From NCBI GenBank assembly GCA_030789695.1, contig CM061132.1, forward strand, positions 153,866,817-153,930,816: 64,000 nt of DNA, written 5' to 3'. The stretch is from Scilla litardierei (taxonomy: Eukaryota; Streptophyta; Magnoliopsida; Asparagales; Asparagaceae). Both the position numbers and the translations under genes were made by a program. The notes beneath the pieces were generated by a model that was not told the DNA's origin, searched no databases, and saw only the letters and a program-made list of their open reading frames with translations. The number at the start of each line of letters is the position of its first letter. Positions within the stretch are counted from its first letter, which is position 1. Positions 47,175 through 58,980 of the stretch are shown here, one piece after another.

Positions 47175-47785
47175 AAGGGGGTGGCCGGCCATGGCCAAAG
47201 GGACCATGGCCGGCCAACGCCGAAAGGCCTTGGCCATGTCCGGCCATGGCCAAGCCATGACCGGCCATGGCCAGGCCGGCAGTGGCCGGCCTTGGCCAAG
47301 GGCCTGCCGGCCAGGCCGGCCCTGGCAGAGGCCAGGGCCGGCCCTGGCCGGCCTGCCGGCCCTGGCAGAGGCCAGGGCCGGCGCCCTGGCCACTGCCAGG
47401 GCCAGGCCGGCCCTGGCAGAGGCCAGGGCCAGCGCCCTGGCCACTGCCAGGGCCAGGCCGGCCCTGGCAGAGGCCAGGGCCGGCGCCCTGGCCTCAGGCC
47501 AGGGCCTGGCCGAGGCCAGGGCAGGAGCCCTGGCCCCGGCCAGCGGCCAGGCCGCCCTGGCAAAAGGCCAGGGCCGGCGCCCTGGCCTCAGGCCAGGGCC
47601 TGGCCGAGGCCAGGGCAGGAGCCCCGGCCCCGGCCAGTGGCCTGGCCGGCCGGCCCTGGCAGAGGCCAGGGCCTGGCCGGCCCTGGCCGAGGGGGGCAGG
47701 CCCCCTGGCCGGCCAAGGCAGAGGCCCTGGCCGGCCATTGGCCAAGCCCCGGCTAGGGCAGAGGCCCTGGCCGGGAGAAGTTGCA
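47175..47785. repeat. GGCC-rich self-complementary array in W leader
   Basis: About 600 bases are built of words such as ccggccctggc, gaggccaggg and ccatggcc, with larger units of about 66 bases repeated (ggcagaggccagggcc). The array is open in most frames of both strands, giving Pro/Ala/Gly/Arg ORFs up to 242 codons that I regard as artefacts. It sits between PBS and gag. Confidence 0.92.
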
Positions 47786-47988
47786 GTTCGAATATTGGTC
47801 GACCAATTTTGTGTTTTTGGTCGACCAATCCGACAGATGGTCTGGGTCGATTGCAAACTTGCCAAATGACCCATACGGGGTGACAAAAGGCATTGGTCAA
47901 ACTTGAATGTGTCGATTAGCCCATACGAGGCTAACCACAGTGCCGACTAGTTCATACGGGACTAACGTTTTAATGAAGTTTTTCATTG

Positions 47989-48226
47989 GGCTCTACTCCT
48001 TGAAGATTAGCCATAGTGCTCTACTTCATGCGAGATTAGCCAAGTCATTGTGCTCTACTCTTCGGAGATTAGCCAATGTACTTATGAAATTGTGCTCTAC
48101 TCCTTGAAGATTAGCCGTAATGCTCTACTTCATGCGAGATTAGCCATGTCATTGTGCTCTACTCTACGGAGATTAGCCAATGAATTTATGACGTTGTGCT
48201 CTACTCTACGGAGATTAGCCAATGTA
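47989..48226 (+). repeat. gtgctctact..agattagcca tandem repeats
   Basis: About seven copies of gtgctctact(n6)agattagcca are spaced 30-47 bases apart in the W leader. Confidence 0.85.
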
Positions 48227-48255
48227 TTTTTTTTGAAAATACGTTTTCAAAAACG

Positions 48256-48560
48256 CTTTTCCGCTGCTAAGTACTATAAGAGTACTAACATTTGATAAAG
48301 TGAGGGAGAAATATTGAAAGTTACTCTAGATGGTGATTGTAAACATAGTGACCTTTCCGATTCTAGAGTAACATCTTCAATATTTTTCGAAAGTAACTTA
48401 TCAAATACTTATTTTCCGCTGCTAGTACTATAAGAGTACTATTGTTTGATAAGTGATGGGGGAATATTGAAAGTTGTTCTAGATGGTGATTGGAATCATA
48501 GAGACCTTTTCGATTCTAGAACAACACCTTCAATATTTTTCGAAAGTAACTTATCAAATA
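48256..48560 (+). repeat. Duplicated leader hairpin unit of W (two copies of about 150 bp)
   Basis: Copy 1 (48256-48409) and copy 2 (48410-48560) each contain a small hairpin agtact-ataag-agtact and a long one with arms beginning aatattgaa and ending ttcaatatt. In the long stem gttactctaga/tctagagtaac of copy 1 is gttgttctaga/tctagaacaac in copy 2, so two paired positions changed together. It lies just before gag, where packaging or dimerisation signals are expected. Confidence 0.85.
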
Positions 48561-48714
48561 TAATATAATTCCAAGTGGGATTTGAATTTTAGAACTATCC
48601 AAATGGGATATTCTATTATCATTTCAAGTGGGAGTTATATTTTAAGAATTTTTTATGCAATGTTTTTGATCGAACCTTCGGTTTTGTGTCTTTTTTCAGC
48701 ATTTTAAAAGTAAA

Positions 48715-49641
48715 ATGTCTTCCGCTTCAAAGAATATCGTCGCTGAGTTAAACAAAGGTGAAAAACTCAACGGCGATAATTACAAACTTTGGTCCATTAA
48801 GATACAATACGTTTTAGAGGAGCAAGAAGTGCTCGAAACTCTAAAGAACGTAATGATTGAATCCAAGTTGGGCACTACGGCCCAACACCGAAGAGACAAG
48901 GAAGCTTTTGATGCTTGGTCTCGGAAGAATAAGATAGCGCGCATTACGTTATTAAGCAGTATGGCTGATGACATAATGTGCATCTTCCGAGAACATGACC
49001 TAGCCATGGACATATGGTCCAAGCTAGAGGAGAAGTTCGGTGGCACATCGGTGTCCAAACTTCGCGCCTTAACTATAAAGTTCGATACATATAAGAAACG
49101 TCCAGATCATTCCATAGGGAAACATCTGCGACATATGGCGAACCTTATCTCGGAGTTAAAGGACGCAGGTCATGTGCTCACAGATGAGCAACAAATCCAA
49201 GCAGTCATACGTTCCCTACCAAATGGGTGGGATCAGATGAAGATGCATCTCACTCATAATGAGAGCATCAAGACCTTCAACGATGTTTCCAAGCACCTCG
49301 AATTAGAGGAAGAGCGGCTTGCGGCTGCCAAGCCAGGTGCAGAAGTGCACATGGTTGCTAGTTCCTCACACGGGGGAAAGAAACGTAAAGATCGTTCGAA
49401 GTCTTCTAATGAACGTAATAAGCAACCTGAGTCTACCAAGGAACCCAAACATAAGGGTGGACACAAGAAATGGCACAAGAAGAAAGACTTGAAAAGGATC
49501 AAGTGCTTCAAGTGCAACAAGCTCGGTCACTATGCTCGTTCGTGTACGAGTGGAAGTGACGAGGTAACTTGTAATACTAGTTACATATGTGTTTCTAGTT
49601 CACTATTTCTTGTGGAATCTAATCCATTTTGGGATAATTGA
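48715..49641 (+). CDS. gag: W Gag (copia type)
   Basis: An intact 308-codon ORF. The N-terminus LNGDNYKLWSIKIQYVLEEQ, then the UBN2-type gag domain (EKFGGTSVSKLRALTIKFDTYKKR, LISELKDAGHVLTDEQQIQAVIRSLPNGW), is typical of plant copia Gag. A basic Lys-rich stretch (about 220-265) leads to one CCHC knuckle CFKCNKLGHYARSC near residue 275. The final residues after EVTCNTS run into the protease region in another frame, so a frameshift separates Gag from DSGATDH. The length fits Gag alone. Met at 48715 directly follows the leader repeats. Confidence 0.93.
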   Translation: MSSASKNIVAELNKGEKLNGDNYKLWSIKIQYVLEEQEVLETLKNVMIESKLGTTAQHRRDKEAFDAWSRKNKIARITLLSSMADDIMCIFREHDLAMDIWSKLEEKFGGTSVSKLRALTIKFDTYKKRPDHSIGKHLRHMANLISELKDAGHVLTDEQQIQAVIRSLPNGWDQMKMHLTHNESIKTFNDVSKHLELEEERLAAAKPGAEVHMVASSSHGGKKRKDRSKSSNERNKQPESTKEPKHKGGHKKWHKKKDLKRIKCFKCNKLGHYARSCTSGSDEVTCNTSYICVSSSLFLVESNPFWDN

Positions 49642-52335
49642 TTCAGGTGCCACAGACCACATAGCAAAGGACAGACGGTCCTTCGTGGAGTATCACCGGA
49701 TACTCAAGGAATGAATTGGAACAATGTAGGAAACAACACACATGTTGAAGTGAAAGGCGTTGGGACTCACAAGCTTGTCTTGGACAACGGCCGCACTATC
49801 CTACTTCATGACGTTCTCTTCATTCCATATATTCAAAGGAATATTAAAATTGTGGTCAATTTATTGGGTCTTGGTTAATGGTTGGTTCCTTCATGTTTGT
49901 AATATGGACCTATTTTTGTAATAATTCCTTTATTGGTTCTGGGTTATGTATTTAAAGGATTCATTGTAATAAGTACAATGTATGATTTCTCATTTTCTTA
50001 TGACAAATTCTTTGACTAATGAGTCTAATATAATTTGTTGGCACTCAAGGCTTGGTCATATTGGACCAACGCGTATGGATAGACTTGCCAAACGTGGCCT
50101 TCTATCCAATGTTTCAAAGGTTGAAATGTCGACCTGCGAACATTGCCTTGAAAGGAAATCTTGTCGCAAGCCGTTTGGAACCGGCACAAGGGCCAAGGTT
50201 CCATTACCGCTTATCCATTCGGACATATGTGGTCCGATGAATGTCAAGACAAGACGCGGGAAGTCCTATTTCATCACTTTTAATTGATAATTTCACCCGA
50301 TTCGGTCATATCTATTTGATATCCCACAAAAGTGAAAGCACTAAACCTGCTTTAAAAACTATATGAGTTTAGTGGAGAATCAATTAGATCGCAAGATTAA
50401 GGTCATGCGAACCGATAGGGGCGGTGAATATCAATCAACAAGTTTAAAGGAACTTTGTGATGAAAAAGGCATAGTACATCAGGTAACTATGCCTTATACT
50501 CCTCAACAAATTGGTGTTGCAGAAAGGAGGTATAGGACTTTAATGAAAAATGGTCCGTTCAATGATGGCGCAAGCTAACTTGCCAATCACCTTCTGGGGT
50601 GATGCATTATTGACAACCGTTTTCATTTTAAACCACGTACCCTCGAAATCAGTTAGCTCCACTCCTTATGAGTTGTGGAACCAAAGGTCTCCTGACTTAA
50701 ACATTTTTACCTTGAGTTTGTGCATTCAACGCACATATTTCCTCCCATAAGTATGGCAAACTTGGGCCATGGGGAAGGAAATGTATCTTTAAACGATACG
50801 CATTAAACTCCAAAGGTTATGTTTTTGTTAGTCAGGAAGACAATGGTGTGCTAATTGAGTTTGAGTCGAGGGATGTCACTTTCTTGGAAAACGAGTTTCC
50901 AAGACAGGGCGAGATAAGTCAGGACTTATCTCTATTTGAGATTTGTGATCAAGAAGGATTACCTCATTCGAGTGGGAGAATTCTTGGTGAAAACGAAAAT
51001 ACTTTTCAACCTTCACCAATGGATTATACGAATGACGATTATCCTATTCCATACGGGAATAATGATCCAAGTGGGAGCAATTCTAACAACATTTCAAGTG
51101 GGAGTGATATTAGAATTGATCTAAATTCGAGTCAACAAGGACTTAAAGAATCTCAAATATGCCACATCATGCCCTGCAAAAAACAAATGGATGGAAGCGA
51201 TGAAGGAGGAATTGAAATCCATGAAAGTTAACCAAGTCTGGGACTTAGTTAACTCACCCAGAGGACATAGAGCAATTGGGAACAAATGGGTTCTCAAGAT
51301 CAAGCATAAGGCTGATGGCTCTATAAATAGATATAAAGCTCGTCTTGTCGCGAAAGGTTTTACGCAACAGGAAGGGATAGACTACGAAGAGACCTTCTCA
51401 CCTGTTGTGCGTTTTACCTCGATTCGCCTGATTCTGGCGATGGTAGCTTGCTTATACCTCGAATTACATCAGATGGATGTAAAGACTGCCTTTCTCAATG
51501 GAGAATTGGACGAGGAGATCTATATGGAACAACCAACAGGGTTTGTAAAAGAAGGAAACAAACATAAGGTTTGTAAACTTCGTAAGTCCATATATGGTCT
51601 TAAATAATCCTCGAGGCAATGGTATATACGATTTCAAGAAGTTGTCTTATCAAATGGATTTTTTCCATGCTTGATGAAGATAACTGAGTATATATCAAGA
51701 GGATTAAAAGCAAGTATATTATCATGTCTCTATATGTAGATGACATTTTAATAGCCAGAAATGACAAGGGCTTTGTAATGAGTATCAAGGCTTGGCTTTC
51801 ATCAGTATTTGAGATGAAAGGCATAGGAAAAGCCGCATATATTCTTGGAGTTAAGATTTCAAGGAATCATTCGAAGAAACTTCTTTCTCTTTCACAGGAG
51901 ACTTATATAAAGAAGGTTCTAGAATGATTTAATATGCAGGACTGCAAGTCCATTGATATTCATATAAGCATATGCGATAATTTATATCTGGAATCGTGTC
52001 CAAAGAACCAAAAGGAAAAGGAAATTATGGAAAAAGTTCCATATTCCAGTGCAGTTGATAGTCTTATATACACTATGGTGTGTACGAGACCGGACATCTG
52101 TTTTGCCGTTGGAAATGGTAAGCTGTTACCAATCCAACCCAGGGCAAGAACACTGGAAAGCGGTTAAGAGGATAATGCAGTATCTTAAAGGAACTGCAGA
52201 TTTGCAAAAGACTATGATAAAACCAAGAAGGTAGACATAAGGTACATATCTACGCATGAGATGATAGAGGATCAGCTTACGAAAGCGATCCCCAGAAATG
52301 TGTTTTATAAACACTTATCATTGCGTATGGGCTGA
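49610..52335 (+). pseudogene. W pol remnant: PR, IN, RT, RNase H
   Basis: Copia order PR-IN-RT-RNase H is kept but broken throughout. Protease: DSGATDHIAKD near 49645, then NNTHVEVKGVGTHKLVLDNG near 49735. Integrase: HSRLGH..CEHCLERKSC near 50045-50160, LIHSDICGPM near 50215, MRTDRGGEYQS near 50405, GVAERR near 50515. RT: QMDVKTAFLNGELDEEIYMEQP near 51470 and YVDDILIA near 51735. RNase H: ARP-like CTRPDICFAVG near 52085, then a deletion jumping to HEMIEDQLTKAIP near 52255, with the stop at about 52335. Stops or frameshifts occur about every 200-400 bases. Confidence 0.9.
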
Positions 52336-53380
52336 GTTGTACCAAATATATATTCCCATGTCTAAGAAATGATCAAAATTAATAAAAGAATAAGTTCTTT
52401 TTCCAACATTGCATATGAATTTCTTAAGAAATGTTTGTGTACATTTTTGAAATCTCAGCTGAATTGTGTGTATGTCGGACAGATTAAGGTTGGCTCTTTC
52501 ACATGAGCAACCGCCTTATCTTATCAGATGGATAAGATAGAGATGAGACTAGTTTAAAGTCAAAATCATTAGACGAATGATTTAGAGTCATGACTTTAAC
52601 AAGATAGTCGAATGAAAGATCTGCATCATATGGATGCTTACAAAAGATCTGAGATCTATATCACAAGGATAAAAAGATCTCATTGGATTTTATAATCCTA
52701 TCTGTCTTATGCAGGATGAGAGTCCGGGAATATTTCCTGAGTAGTAAGGGGACTCAAAAGATAGGCACTGTGGTGTCTGATCTTTCATCCGTACAACATC
52801 ATTAAGACATACTCTCCCTGGGAAAGGAGTGATGTTGTAATACGTGTTCATACCACGTATGCATTTCGACCACTGAGTTAGTAGCAATAGTGTTTGCTAT
52901 TATGTGAGACTCAAAGGCCATACGGGTCTTAACTCTTACCCTCAAGGACTCCAATTGGTTCCTTTAGATTTGACGAGATGATCGCTATCTTAGCGTGTTA
53001 CTAATGGGCTATGGTAATTCGGCTCGGCGGGGCACGTTAGAAAAGCGAATCAAGTCAAGATCATAAGGTTCGCAAGAAGAGGAAGATTGATTTCATATTC
53101 GCATTTGGACTTTAATGATTCAAAGCTGGCCAGCCAATTGTAATCCAGATGGGATTCAATTGTTGAATATAAAGTACAAGAAATGTGAAGAAATAATTTA
53201 GGGTAAAGCATGCGTTGAACTACTCAACTTTGCACCTTCGAGGTCGTTGTGTATCTCTAACAAGTGCACAACAACAGACTCTACGCGCATGACGGTCGCA
53301 CGGTCTATTTCTCGGTATGATAGATGAAAGAACTAAGGGAAAGACGTTCTCTTACAATCCCCTCAAGTGTGAGTGGGAGA
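52336..53380 (+). other. 3' non-coding interior and PPT of W
   Basis: No gene seen. It ends gtgtgagtgggaga (53367-53380), the PPT directly before the LTR start TGTTGGATA. An in-frame extension of RNase H is absent. Confidence 0.75.
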
Positions 53381-53989
53381 TGTTGGATATGGAAGACGTT
53401 TGTACACCCTTGTAGGGGATGTACGAGGGAATACGGACCTCGAACGTCGCGCACACGAAGTCGTGTGCATAGGGAATCTGTTCCCTTGTGGAGAGGATCT
53501 CTGGATGAGCGGGAAAGTCGCATTATATATGCATAATTGCATGCGACATATGGCTAATAAAGGGGGAATATCTTAAGCTTATGTTGTACCATGCATATGG
53601 TACAACTTAAGCTTATAATGTGCCATGTATCATGGTACACCTTAATTAAGTTGTTCCAAAGGAACAACTTACCCTAAAATAACTACCTTGGGGGCTATAA
53701 ATAAGACCCAAGGGTAGCCATTTTCCTTACACATTTTTGCATGAAATTCATGCATGCATCTTCTTCATAGCGAAGCTCTGCAGAAATATTTCCTCTCCCT
53801 CCATCCAAGTTCTTAATCTAAAATAGAGATTTAGATTGTGGGATTAGTAGCCTTACTCCGTTCGTGAGTAGACTCGATCCGTCGTGGCGAATCCGAAGGC
53901 GAAGTTCGTAGACTACCGTGCCGCGTATGCAAGCGTAAGTCTAAACTTCATGTTATCGATCCTAACTCTGTTTTGTACAGGATCCTTCA
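53381..53989 (+). mobile_element. W 3' LTR
   Basis: 609 bp, five differences from the 5' LTR by eye. The ORFs that cross it are not genes. Confidence 0.95.
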
Positions 53990-54826
53990 GGAAGGGGTTG
54001 TCGGCAGAAGACAGTCGGGCTGGGAGGAGTGGCTGCCTTGTGTTGTTTTCGAAAGGAAGAAGAAGAACATGGGAGGATGAGGTAGGGTTTTATCTTTGCA
54101 TAGGGTGGGTTTGTAGCAAGTTGAGGGGATGAGAGCACGTGAATGCCTGTGAACAATGTTTAGGTTTTAATATTAGAAGATCTGGGTTTAAACGCGTGAG
54201 AGCCCAAGGAATTGCTCCTCTGGGCTTTTGTAGAGAATAGAGAGAGGGAAGAGATGCTGCAGCCCTAGGGTTTGTGCGACTGAGTTAGAGAAAGCCAGGT
54301 CTAGGGTTTTAGTGGAGAAGTTTGTTTAGGTTTTAATATAGGAGTGCTGCCTGAGTTGATGGCCCTAGGTTTCTTAATTGGTTTTAGGCCTAGTTCTCTT
54401 TTTTGTAGGCTGAGTTCCTGTTAGCTTTTCTAGGGAAAAGTTAGAGGGGAGAGAGCAATACGGGGGGAGTTGTTGACGTGGGATGAGGGGAGAAATAACG
54501 GGGAGTGATTTGAGGGATATGGGTACGGTTAGGTGGTTGGAATAGGATTAGTTGGATATAAAACGATTTGATTTCTTCTCTGATTTCGAATTTCAAATGA
54601 TAAGAGTATTTTATTATGTAATAATAAGATTATGGCAGGTTTGCACCCCAACGTCCAAAAATAAAAAGGAAAACATCTGGGTGATCGTGGATTCTAGGGG
54701 ATCGTGGATAAGGGGTCCGGTCACGCATTAGGGCTAAGGGATATAATAATAAAAATCAATTACGAATATACACACACGTAACAAAATATGCACTAAAATA
54801 CGCACGATCGAAAAGTGATCGTTACA
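53990..54826 (-). mobile_element. Y 5' LTR (right), third part
   Basis: Continues ggaaggggttgtcgg, aligned with 17474-18280, and ends gatcgttaca. It contains an insertion near 54460-54500 absent from the left LTR. Confidence 0.85.
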
Positions 54827-54831
54827 TTTGC

Positions 54832-54897
54832 CTCTATCGTCCGTCCGACATAAGACGAGCATAGATTTGTGCCATAAGGGTCCCTCAAAACCCAACA
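54832..54897 (+). mobile_element. Copia X 3' LTR, part 2 (end of X)
   Basis: Aligns with 8752-8815 (ctatcgtcc, ccctcaaaacccaaca). It closes X after the Y insertion. The X TSD cannot be read because its left end is outside the window. Confidence 0.8.
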
Positions 54898-54958
54898 TCC
54901 TCCGTCTCTCCCTCATCCCCCTCTTACCTGTCGTCGATCCCCCTCCTGCCCCTTTATC

Positions 54959-55200
54959 CAGGGGTGGAACTATGTTGTAGCTGCCTAAGGCAGTTGCCTT
55001 GGGCAAGAAATTAAAATAAAATTGTTGATTACACATCATCATCACCTCTTTATGCCCCAGTGTATAATGCTTTGTTTTACGGTATCATTGATCCTGGGTT
55101 CGATCCCTGCTGCACTCATTTTTAATAGTAAATTGGAGCTACTATGTGAACAGACCTAATGGCTTAGTACTGATTCCATGTAGTCTTTTATAAAATGCCA
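54959..55200 (+). other. Possible SINE or hAT fragment
   Basis: The start caggggtggaac resembles hAT ends, and gggttcgatccct (55096-55108) resembles a Pol III B box. No matching A box, TSD or second end was identified, so the class is open. Confidence 0.25.
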
Positions 55201-56104
55201 ATAATACCCTCTTTAAAAACCTTTAAAAACTTTTAAAAACATTTACGGGACCGGTGAGATTAACTGCTCTCTTACATGCTCTTTCTCTCGCACCCAGCTG
55301 ATCTCTCACCTCCTTACAAAAGTGCAAGCACTTCCATCTCTATCACTCTTAAGAAATAATCTTAATAAAAATAGATTACTGTTGAATTCACTGATATCTT
55401 AAGAAACAATCTAAATCTAAGTGAACATAGTTTACTTCATGGTTTTTTAATGTTGTATGGGGGCATTGGCACACGAATGGTTCCGGCCATGTATATCTGA
55501 GGTTTGACAATGTAAATGTAGTCATGAGCTCCTAGCCCCCTCCCTATGTCCCCATCATTCTCTCTACGCACAGACTTAAGGGCTTTTTCAAAAATTAGGG
55601 TATGTATGCAGAGTAGAAATATTAAGTTTTAAATATTTAATGTCATGGCCTGTTTAGCCCTATATAGCGACTGACGCGGTAGTCTTCTATGCACAAGTAG
55701 ATGGAGTGTAAGGAGTTGATAAGATGTGATATGGGCGTTTATGTGGCTAGTGGAAGACGTGTAATTCTGTGAAGGTGTGAGGGCATTTTGGTCATTTGGC
55801 AATACGGGTGGATGTATGTGTAGAGAAATGGTAGGTGTGTAAAGTAATGTCATGCTTGTAATTTCAGAGAAATTGGTTAGTGTAAGAGGGGCTAGTGTGA
55901 AAAGGGATTGGATTAGTGGCATACTTGTAAATATTTAGAAGGGTGAGGGGCAAAATGGTCATTTGGTCTAAATGAGAGGTGTGTGTATAGTAAAGAGGTG
56001 TGTGCATAAAGTAATGGCAAACTTGTAAATACATGAAAGTTGAGGGGTTTTGGGAGGGTACTATAGACATTTCACCATTACTTTATGCACACTCCTCTCA
56101 TTTT
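55201..56104. other. Unassigned repeat debris with short imperfect repeats
   Basis: No gene. At 55720-56100 there are two to three imperfect copies of a block with ggtcatttgg, aagtaatg and cttgtaaat, and one copy of agtaatggtg on the opposite strand near 56075. This could be part of a MITE or an LTR of another family. Confidence 0.5.
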
Positions 56105-56244
56105 GACACACCGACGAGACGCAACAACTGAACCCAAGCAGCCTTTCCGGCAAGTTTGACACGCGCATCTCCCATGCGTCGAACATCGAGCACTGATCGC
56201 GAATTTTAAGGGGTCGAGCTCAAGACCTTAAACGAGCGCTTTTC

Positions 56245-56256
56245 GGGAGGCAACCC
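56245..56256 (+). promoter_or_regulatory. GGGAGGCAACCC motif of L2
   Basis: The word lies in cgagcgcttttcgggaggcaacccg, a hairpin-capable context that recurs between pol and the downstream region in Athila-type plant elements. Its function is unknown. Confidence 0.6.
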
Positions 56257-56534
56257 GAAGGTTCTATCTCAGTTTTTAGTTGCATTTTACTTTCATTTTT
56301 GTTTTAGATCTTTGTTACTGTATAGAGTCAAGAGTCTAGGAAGAACCTGACGACTGGTTACGGTTTTCATTTCAGGAAAAGGATGATAGGACACCATGTG
56401 AATGGAGAATGGCCATGGTGATGGGGAGCGCTCCAGGGATGCGTTCAAATGCCAAGTGGAGAAAGAAACTGACGGGAGAAAAGAAAACAGAAAGTGTTAC
56501 AAAAAAAAACAGAGAGTCGGATCTGAAAATAGCA

Positions 56535-56860
56535 GCCCACTCGGCCGAGTGAAGTTTTCACTCAGCGAGTGAAGACCCTACTCAGTCGAGTAGGGTACTA
56601 TACATGGAAGTCTCAAAAACCCCCCTCTGTAAATTATATGCCACTCGGCCGAGTGACTTTGTCACTCGACCGAGTAAATCTGACGCATTCAACACTTAAA
56701 ATGCTCTGAGTGGCCTATCCACTCGGCCGAGTGACTCTGTCTACTCGGTCGAGTGATAGTTTCTACTCGGCCGAGTCGAAACTTGAATGAGAAATTTTGA
56801 AATATCTAAAAACAGCTGCCACTCGGTCGAGTGATCACCCTCACTCGATCGAGTGACCAA
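56535..56860. repeat. CTCGGCCGAG palindrome array in L2 interior
   Basis: About ten copies of actcggccgagt and variants, outside an LTR in this case, upstream of the ORF. Confidence 0.85.
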
Positions 56861-57369
56861 CCCTATTTAACCCTGACTCACGGGAGCCCAAATTCCAAAA
56901 TCGCCAAATTTCTTTCGAAATGCCCGAGCTTCCCTCTCAATCACCCGAGCCTCCTCCATCACTCGCTCGAGCCGCCGCCGCCGAGCCCAAGTGGCGTGAC
57001 CCCGTCGCTGAGCCCGAGTGGCGCGACCCCGCACCAATCGTGGCCGGTCGGCGCTCGGTCGCCCTCCGACCCCTTTTTCGCCCCTAATCCCCTTTTCCCC
57101 ATTTCGTAAGTCCAAAATCCCCCCGAATCCAAATCAAACCCTATTCATGCCTATTTCTCTTTATCTACCCCTAATTTTTCTGATATTCATTGCTATTCAA
57201 TTGATTTTGTGTTTCAGGATAGCTTGGGGAAGATCGAGCACTGATTTGGAGCTTCAGGGGAGGTGCCTCATTGACCGAATTGCTAGCGTGGAGTTGTGTC
57301 GTGTTTTGGTATACTCTTTCCATTTTTTACTAGAACTTCACGATTGTTAGCACTTCTTACGGCACGACC

Positions 57370-58980
57370 ATGCCCCCACGCACTAGGTCTCGTGCGTGGG
57401 AGCCGTTGCCAAGAAGAAGAAGACCAGCGACCCTGGTTCTTCTTCTGCTAGAGCAGACTCCCCGCCTCCTAGCGCTCCACCACCCACACTTCTGCCTCCT
57501 ACTGCACCTATTCCACCCCCACCAGCACAGTCCGCCCCGGCTTTCGACACGATGGGGATCACTTTCAGAGATGATGCAAGCCGCGCTAGATTTGAAAGAA
57601 TCGCACATCGTTCGATCGTCCCCTCTAGGTTTGCACATATAGCTGAACTTGAGCGCCTATGGGTGTTCCAGGGGCTACTCCAGTTGTAAGAGAACATGGG
57701 GTGGCATGATTTTCTTTCAGTGTCGATGAAAACCTACGTCCGTCCAACCCTAGAGGTCCTGAGTTCTATTCGTAGGACTCCCAGGGGGTGCAATTTTCGT
57801 CTGATGGACTGTAAGTGCGAGATCACTCTCGATATGCTCCAGGCCTATTTTCATTGGCCCCCTATCCCAGATTCCGACCACGCTTTTGGTCCCACGCACC
57901 ACACCCCTCCTTCATTTGATGCACATGCATTCTAGACCCTGGTCACGTGATCACCACTTGCATTCGACCCTAGCCGGGCCAAGGCCTCATCTATCTTCCA
58001 CCCTTGCCTCCGTATTGCTCAGCGCCTTATGTCGACCACCATTCTAGCGAGGTATGAGACCGAGACAATATCTACGCCTGAGCTCTATATTGTCTATGCG
58101 ATGACGAGAGAGAGAGCCCTTGCAGCCAACAGGGATGTCTTAGTCCCTGCCACTCAGATTGATATTGCCAGCTGGTATCTCGATCGCATCATTGTCCCTG
58201 TCACTGTCAAGACGGCGATCTGTTGTGGCGGTTTGATCACCCTGCTGGCACCTATGTGCGGGGTTGAGCTCCCAGATGGCTTGCTTCGACCTCCGGGCCC
58301 CACTTCCCTTTTCCATATATGTTATGGCCCGTATGAGGATGTTGCGTCCTCATGGTCAGCACCACCGGGTTTAGCTTCACAGTCCTTTTTCAGCTGACTA
58401 TATGGTGCTTCCGAGCCCTGCTCGGACCCACGTTAGATCCGCAGGTGGGGAGTGGAGACCAGAGATGGACCTCTTCATCCCAGCTGCATATGTACTCGAG
58501 CCTGAGGGCGCTCAGCAGGAGCCCCTCCTCGACCCTCTAGCCCCGGAGACCCCTATCCCACAGCCTGCACCTGTTTTGATTACAGCTCCCGTCACTTCTG
58601 TCCACACTTCTGCTAGTGTCGGGAACACCGTTGTTGTGTCTGCCACCACCACCACCACCATTCCTCCCTCCGTGCCGTCGAGTATTGACCCCACTTATTA
58701 CATGAGCTTTGAGAGCACCTCCCCCACTGCACTTGAGAGAGACGAGCCTTCCCTAGTTTTGACGGTCGGGACCCTGTCCTCACCGGATTTCTCGACCCCC
58801 GGTGAGTCATTTTGTTTTGATATCATAACCTCCCCAGTTGTCGACCCTTCTGTCTCTGCTGCCGCTATTTTTACCGAGAGTGTCGTGACGTCTGTCTCCA
58901 CTTCTGTGTCTACGACCTCTCTGCCCGCGTCATCCTCCTCTTCCGCTGTGCACACTTCTGAGAGCATTCTTGTGTCTTAG
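57370..58980 (+). pseudogene. L2 Athila ORF1/envelope-like gene, broken
   Basis: One frame runs 57396-58397 with stops TAA (57687-57689), TAG (57933-57935) and TGA (near 57948 and at 58395). The ATG at 57370 is in another frame, and the part 58402-58980 is in a third. The conserved core FRDDASRARFERIAHRSIVP, then LQAYFHWP, is like the putative plant transposon/Athila ORF1 or envelope-like domain. The C-terminal part is Ser/Thr/Pro-rich. Position after the gggaggcaaccc motif suits the envelope-like slot of Athila. No clear signal peptide or membrane anchor survives. Confidence 0.6.

Larger units (their letters stand above)
46072..53989 (+). mobile_element. Copia element W (7.9 kb), recent but defective
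   Basis: Two 609-bp LTRs (46072-46680 and 53381-53989) differ at five positions by eye. TSD ggaag is perfect. The PBS for initiator tRNA-Met is perfect and the PPT is good. Gag is intact, while protease, integrase, RT and RNase H are broken by stops, frameshifts and deletions. Young LTRs with a ruined pol suggest the copy was already defective when it was mobilised. Confidence 0.95.

Noticed and set aside
46988..47900. Several ORFs of 130-242 codons on both strands, Pro/Ala/Gly/Arg-rich
   Set aside because: They overlap in most frames of a GGCC repeat array inside the W leader. Composition explains their openness, and no domain is visible.
55096..55108. tRNA gene or clear SINE
   Set aside because: Only a B-box-like word was found; no cloverleaf, A box, tail or TSD could be fixed.
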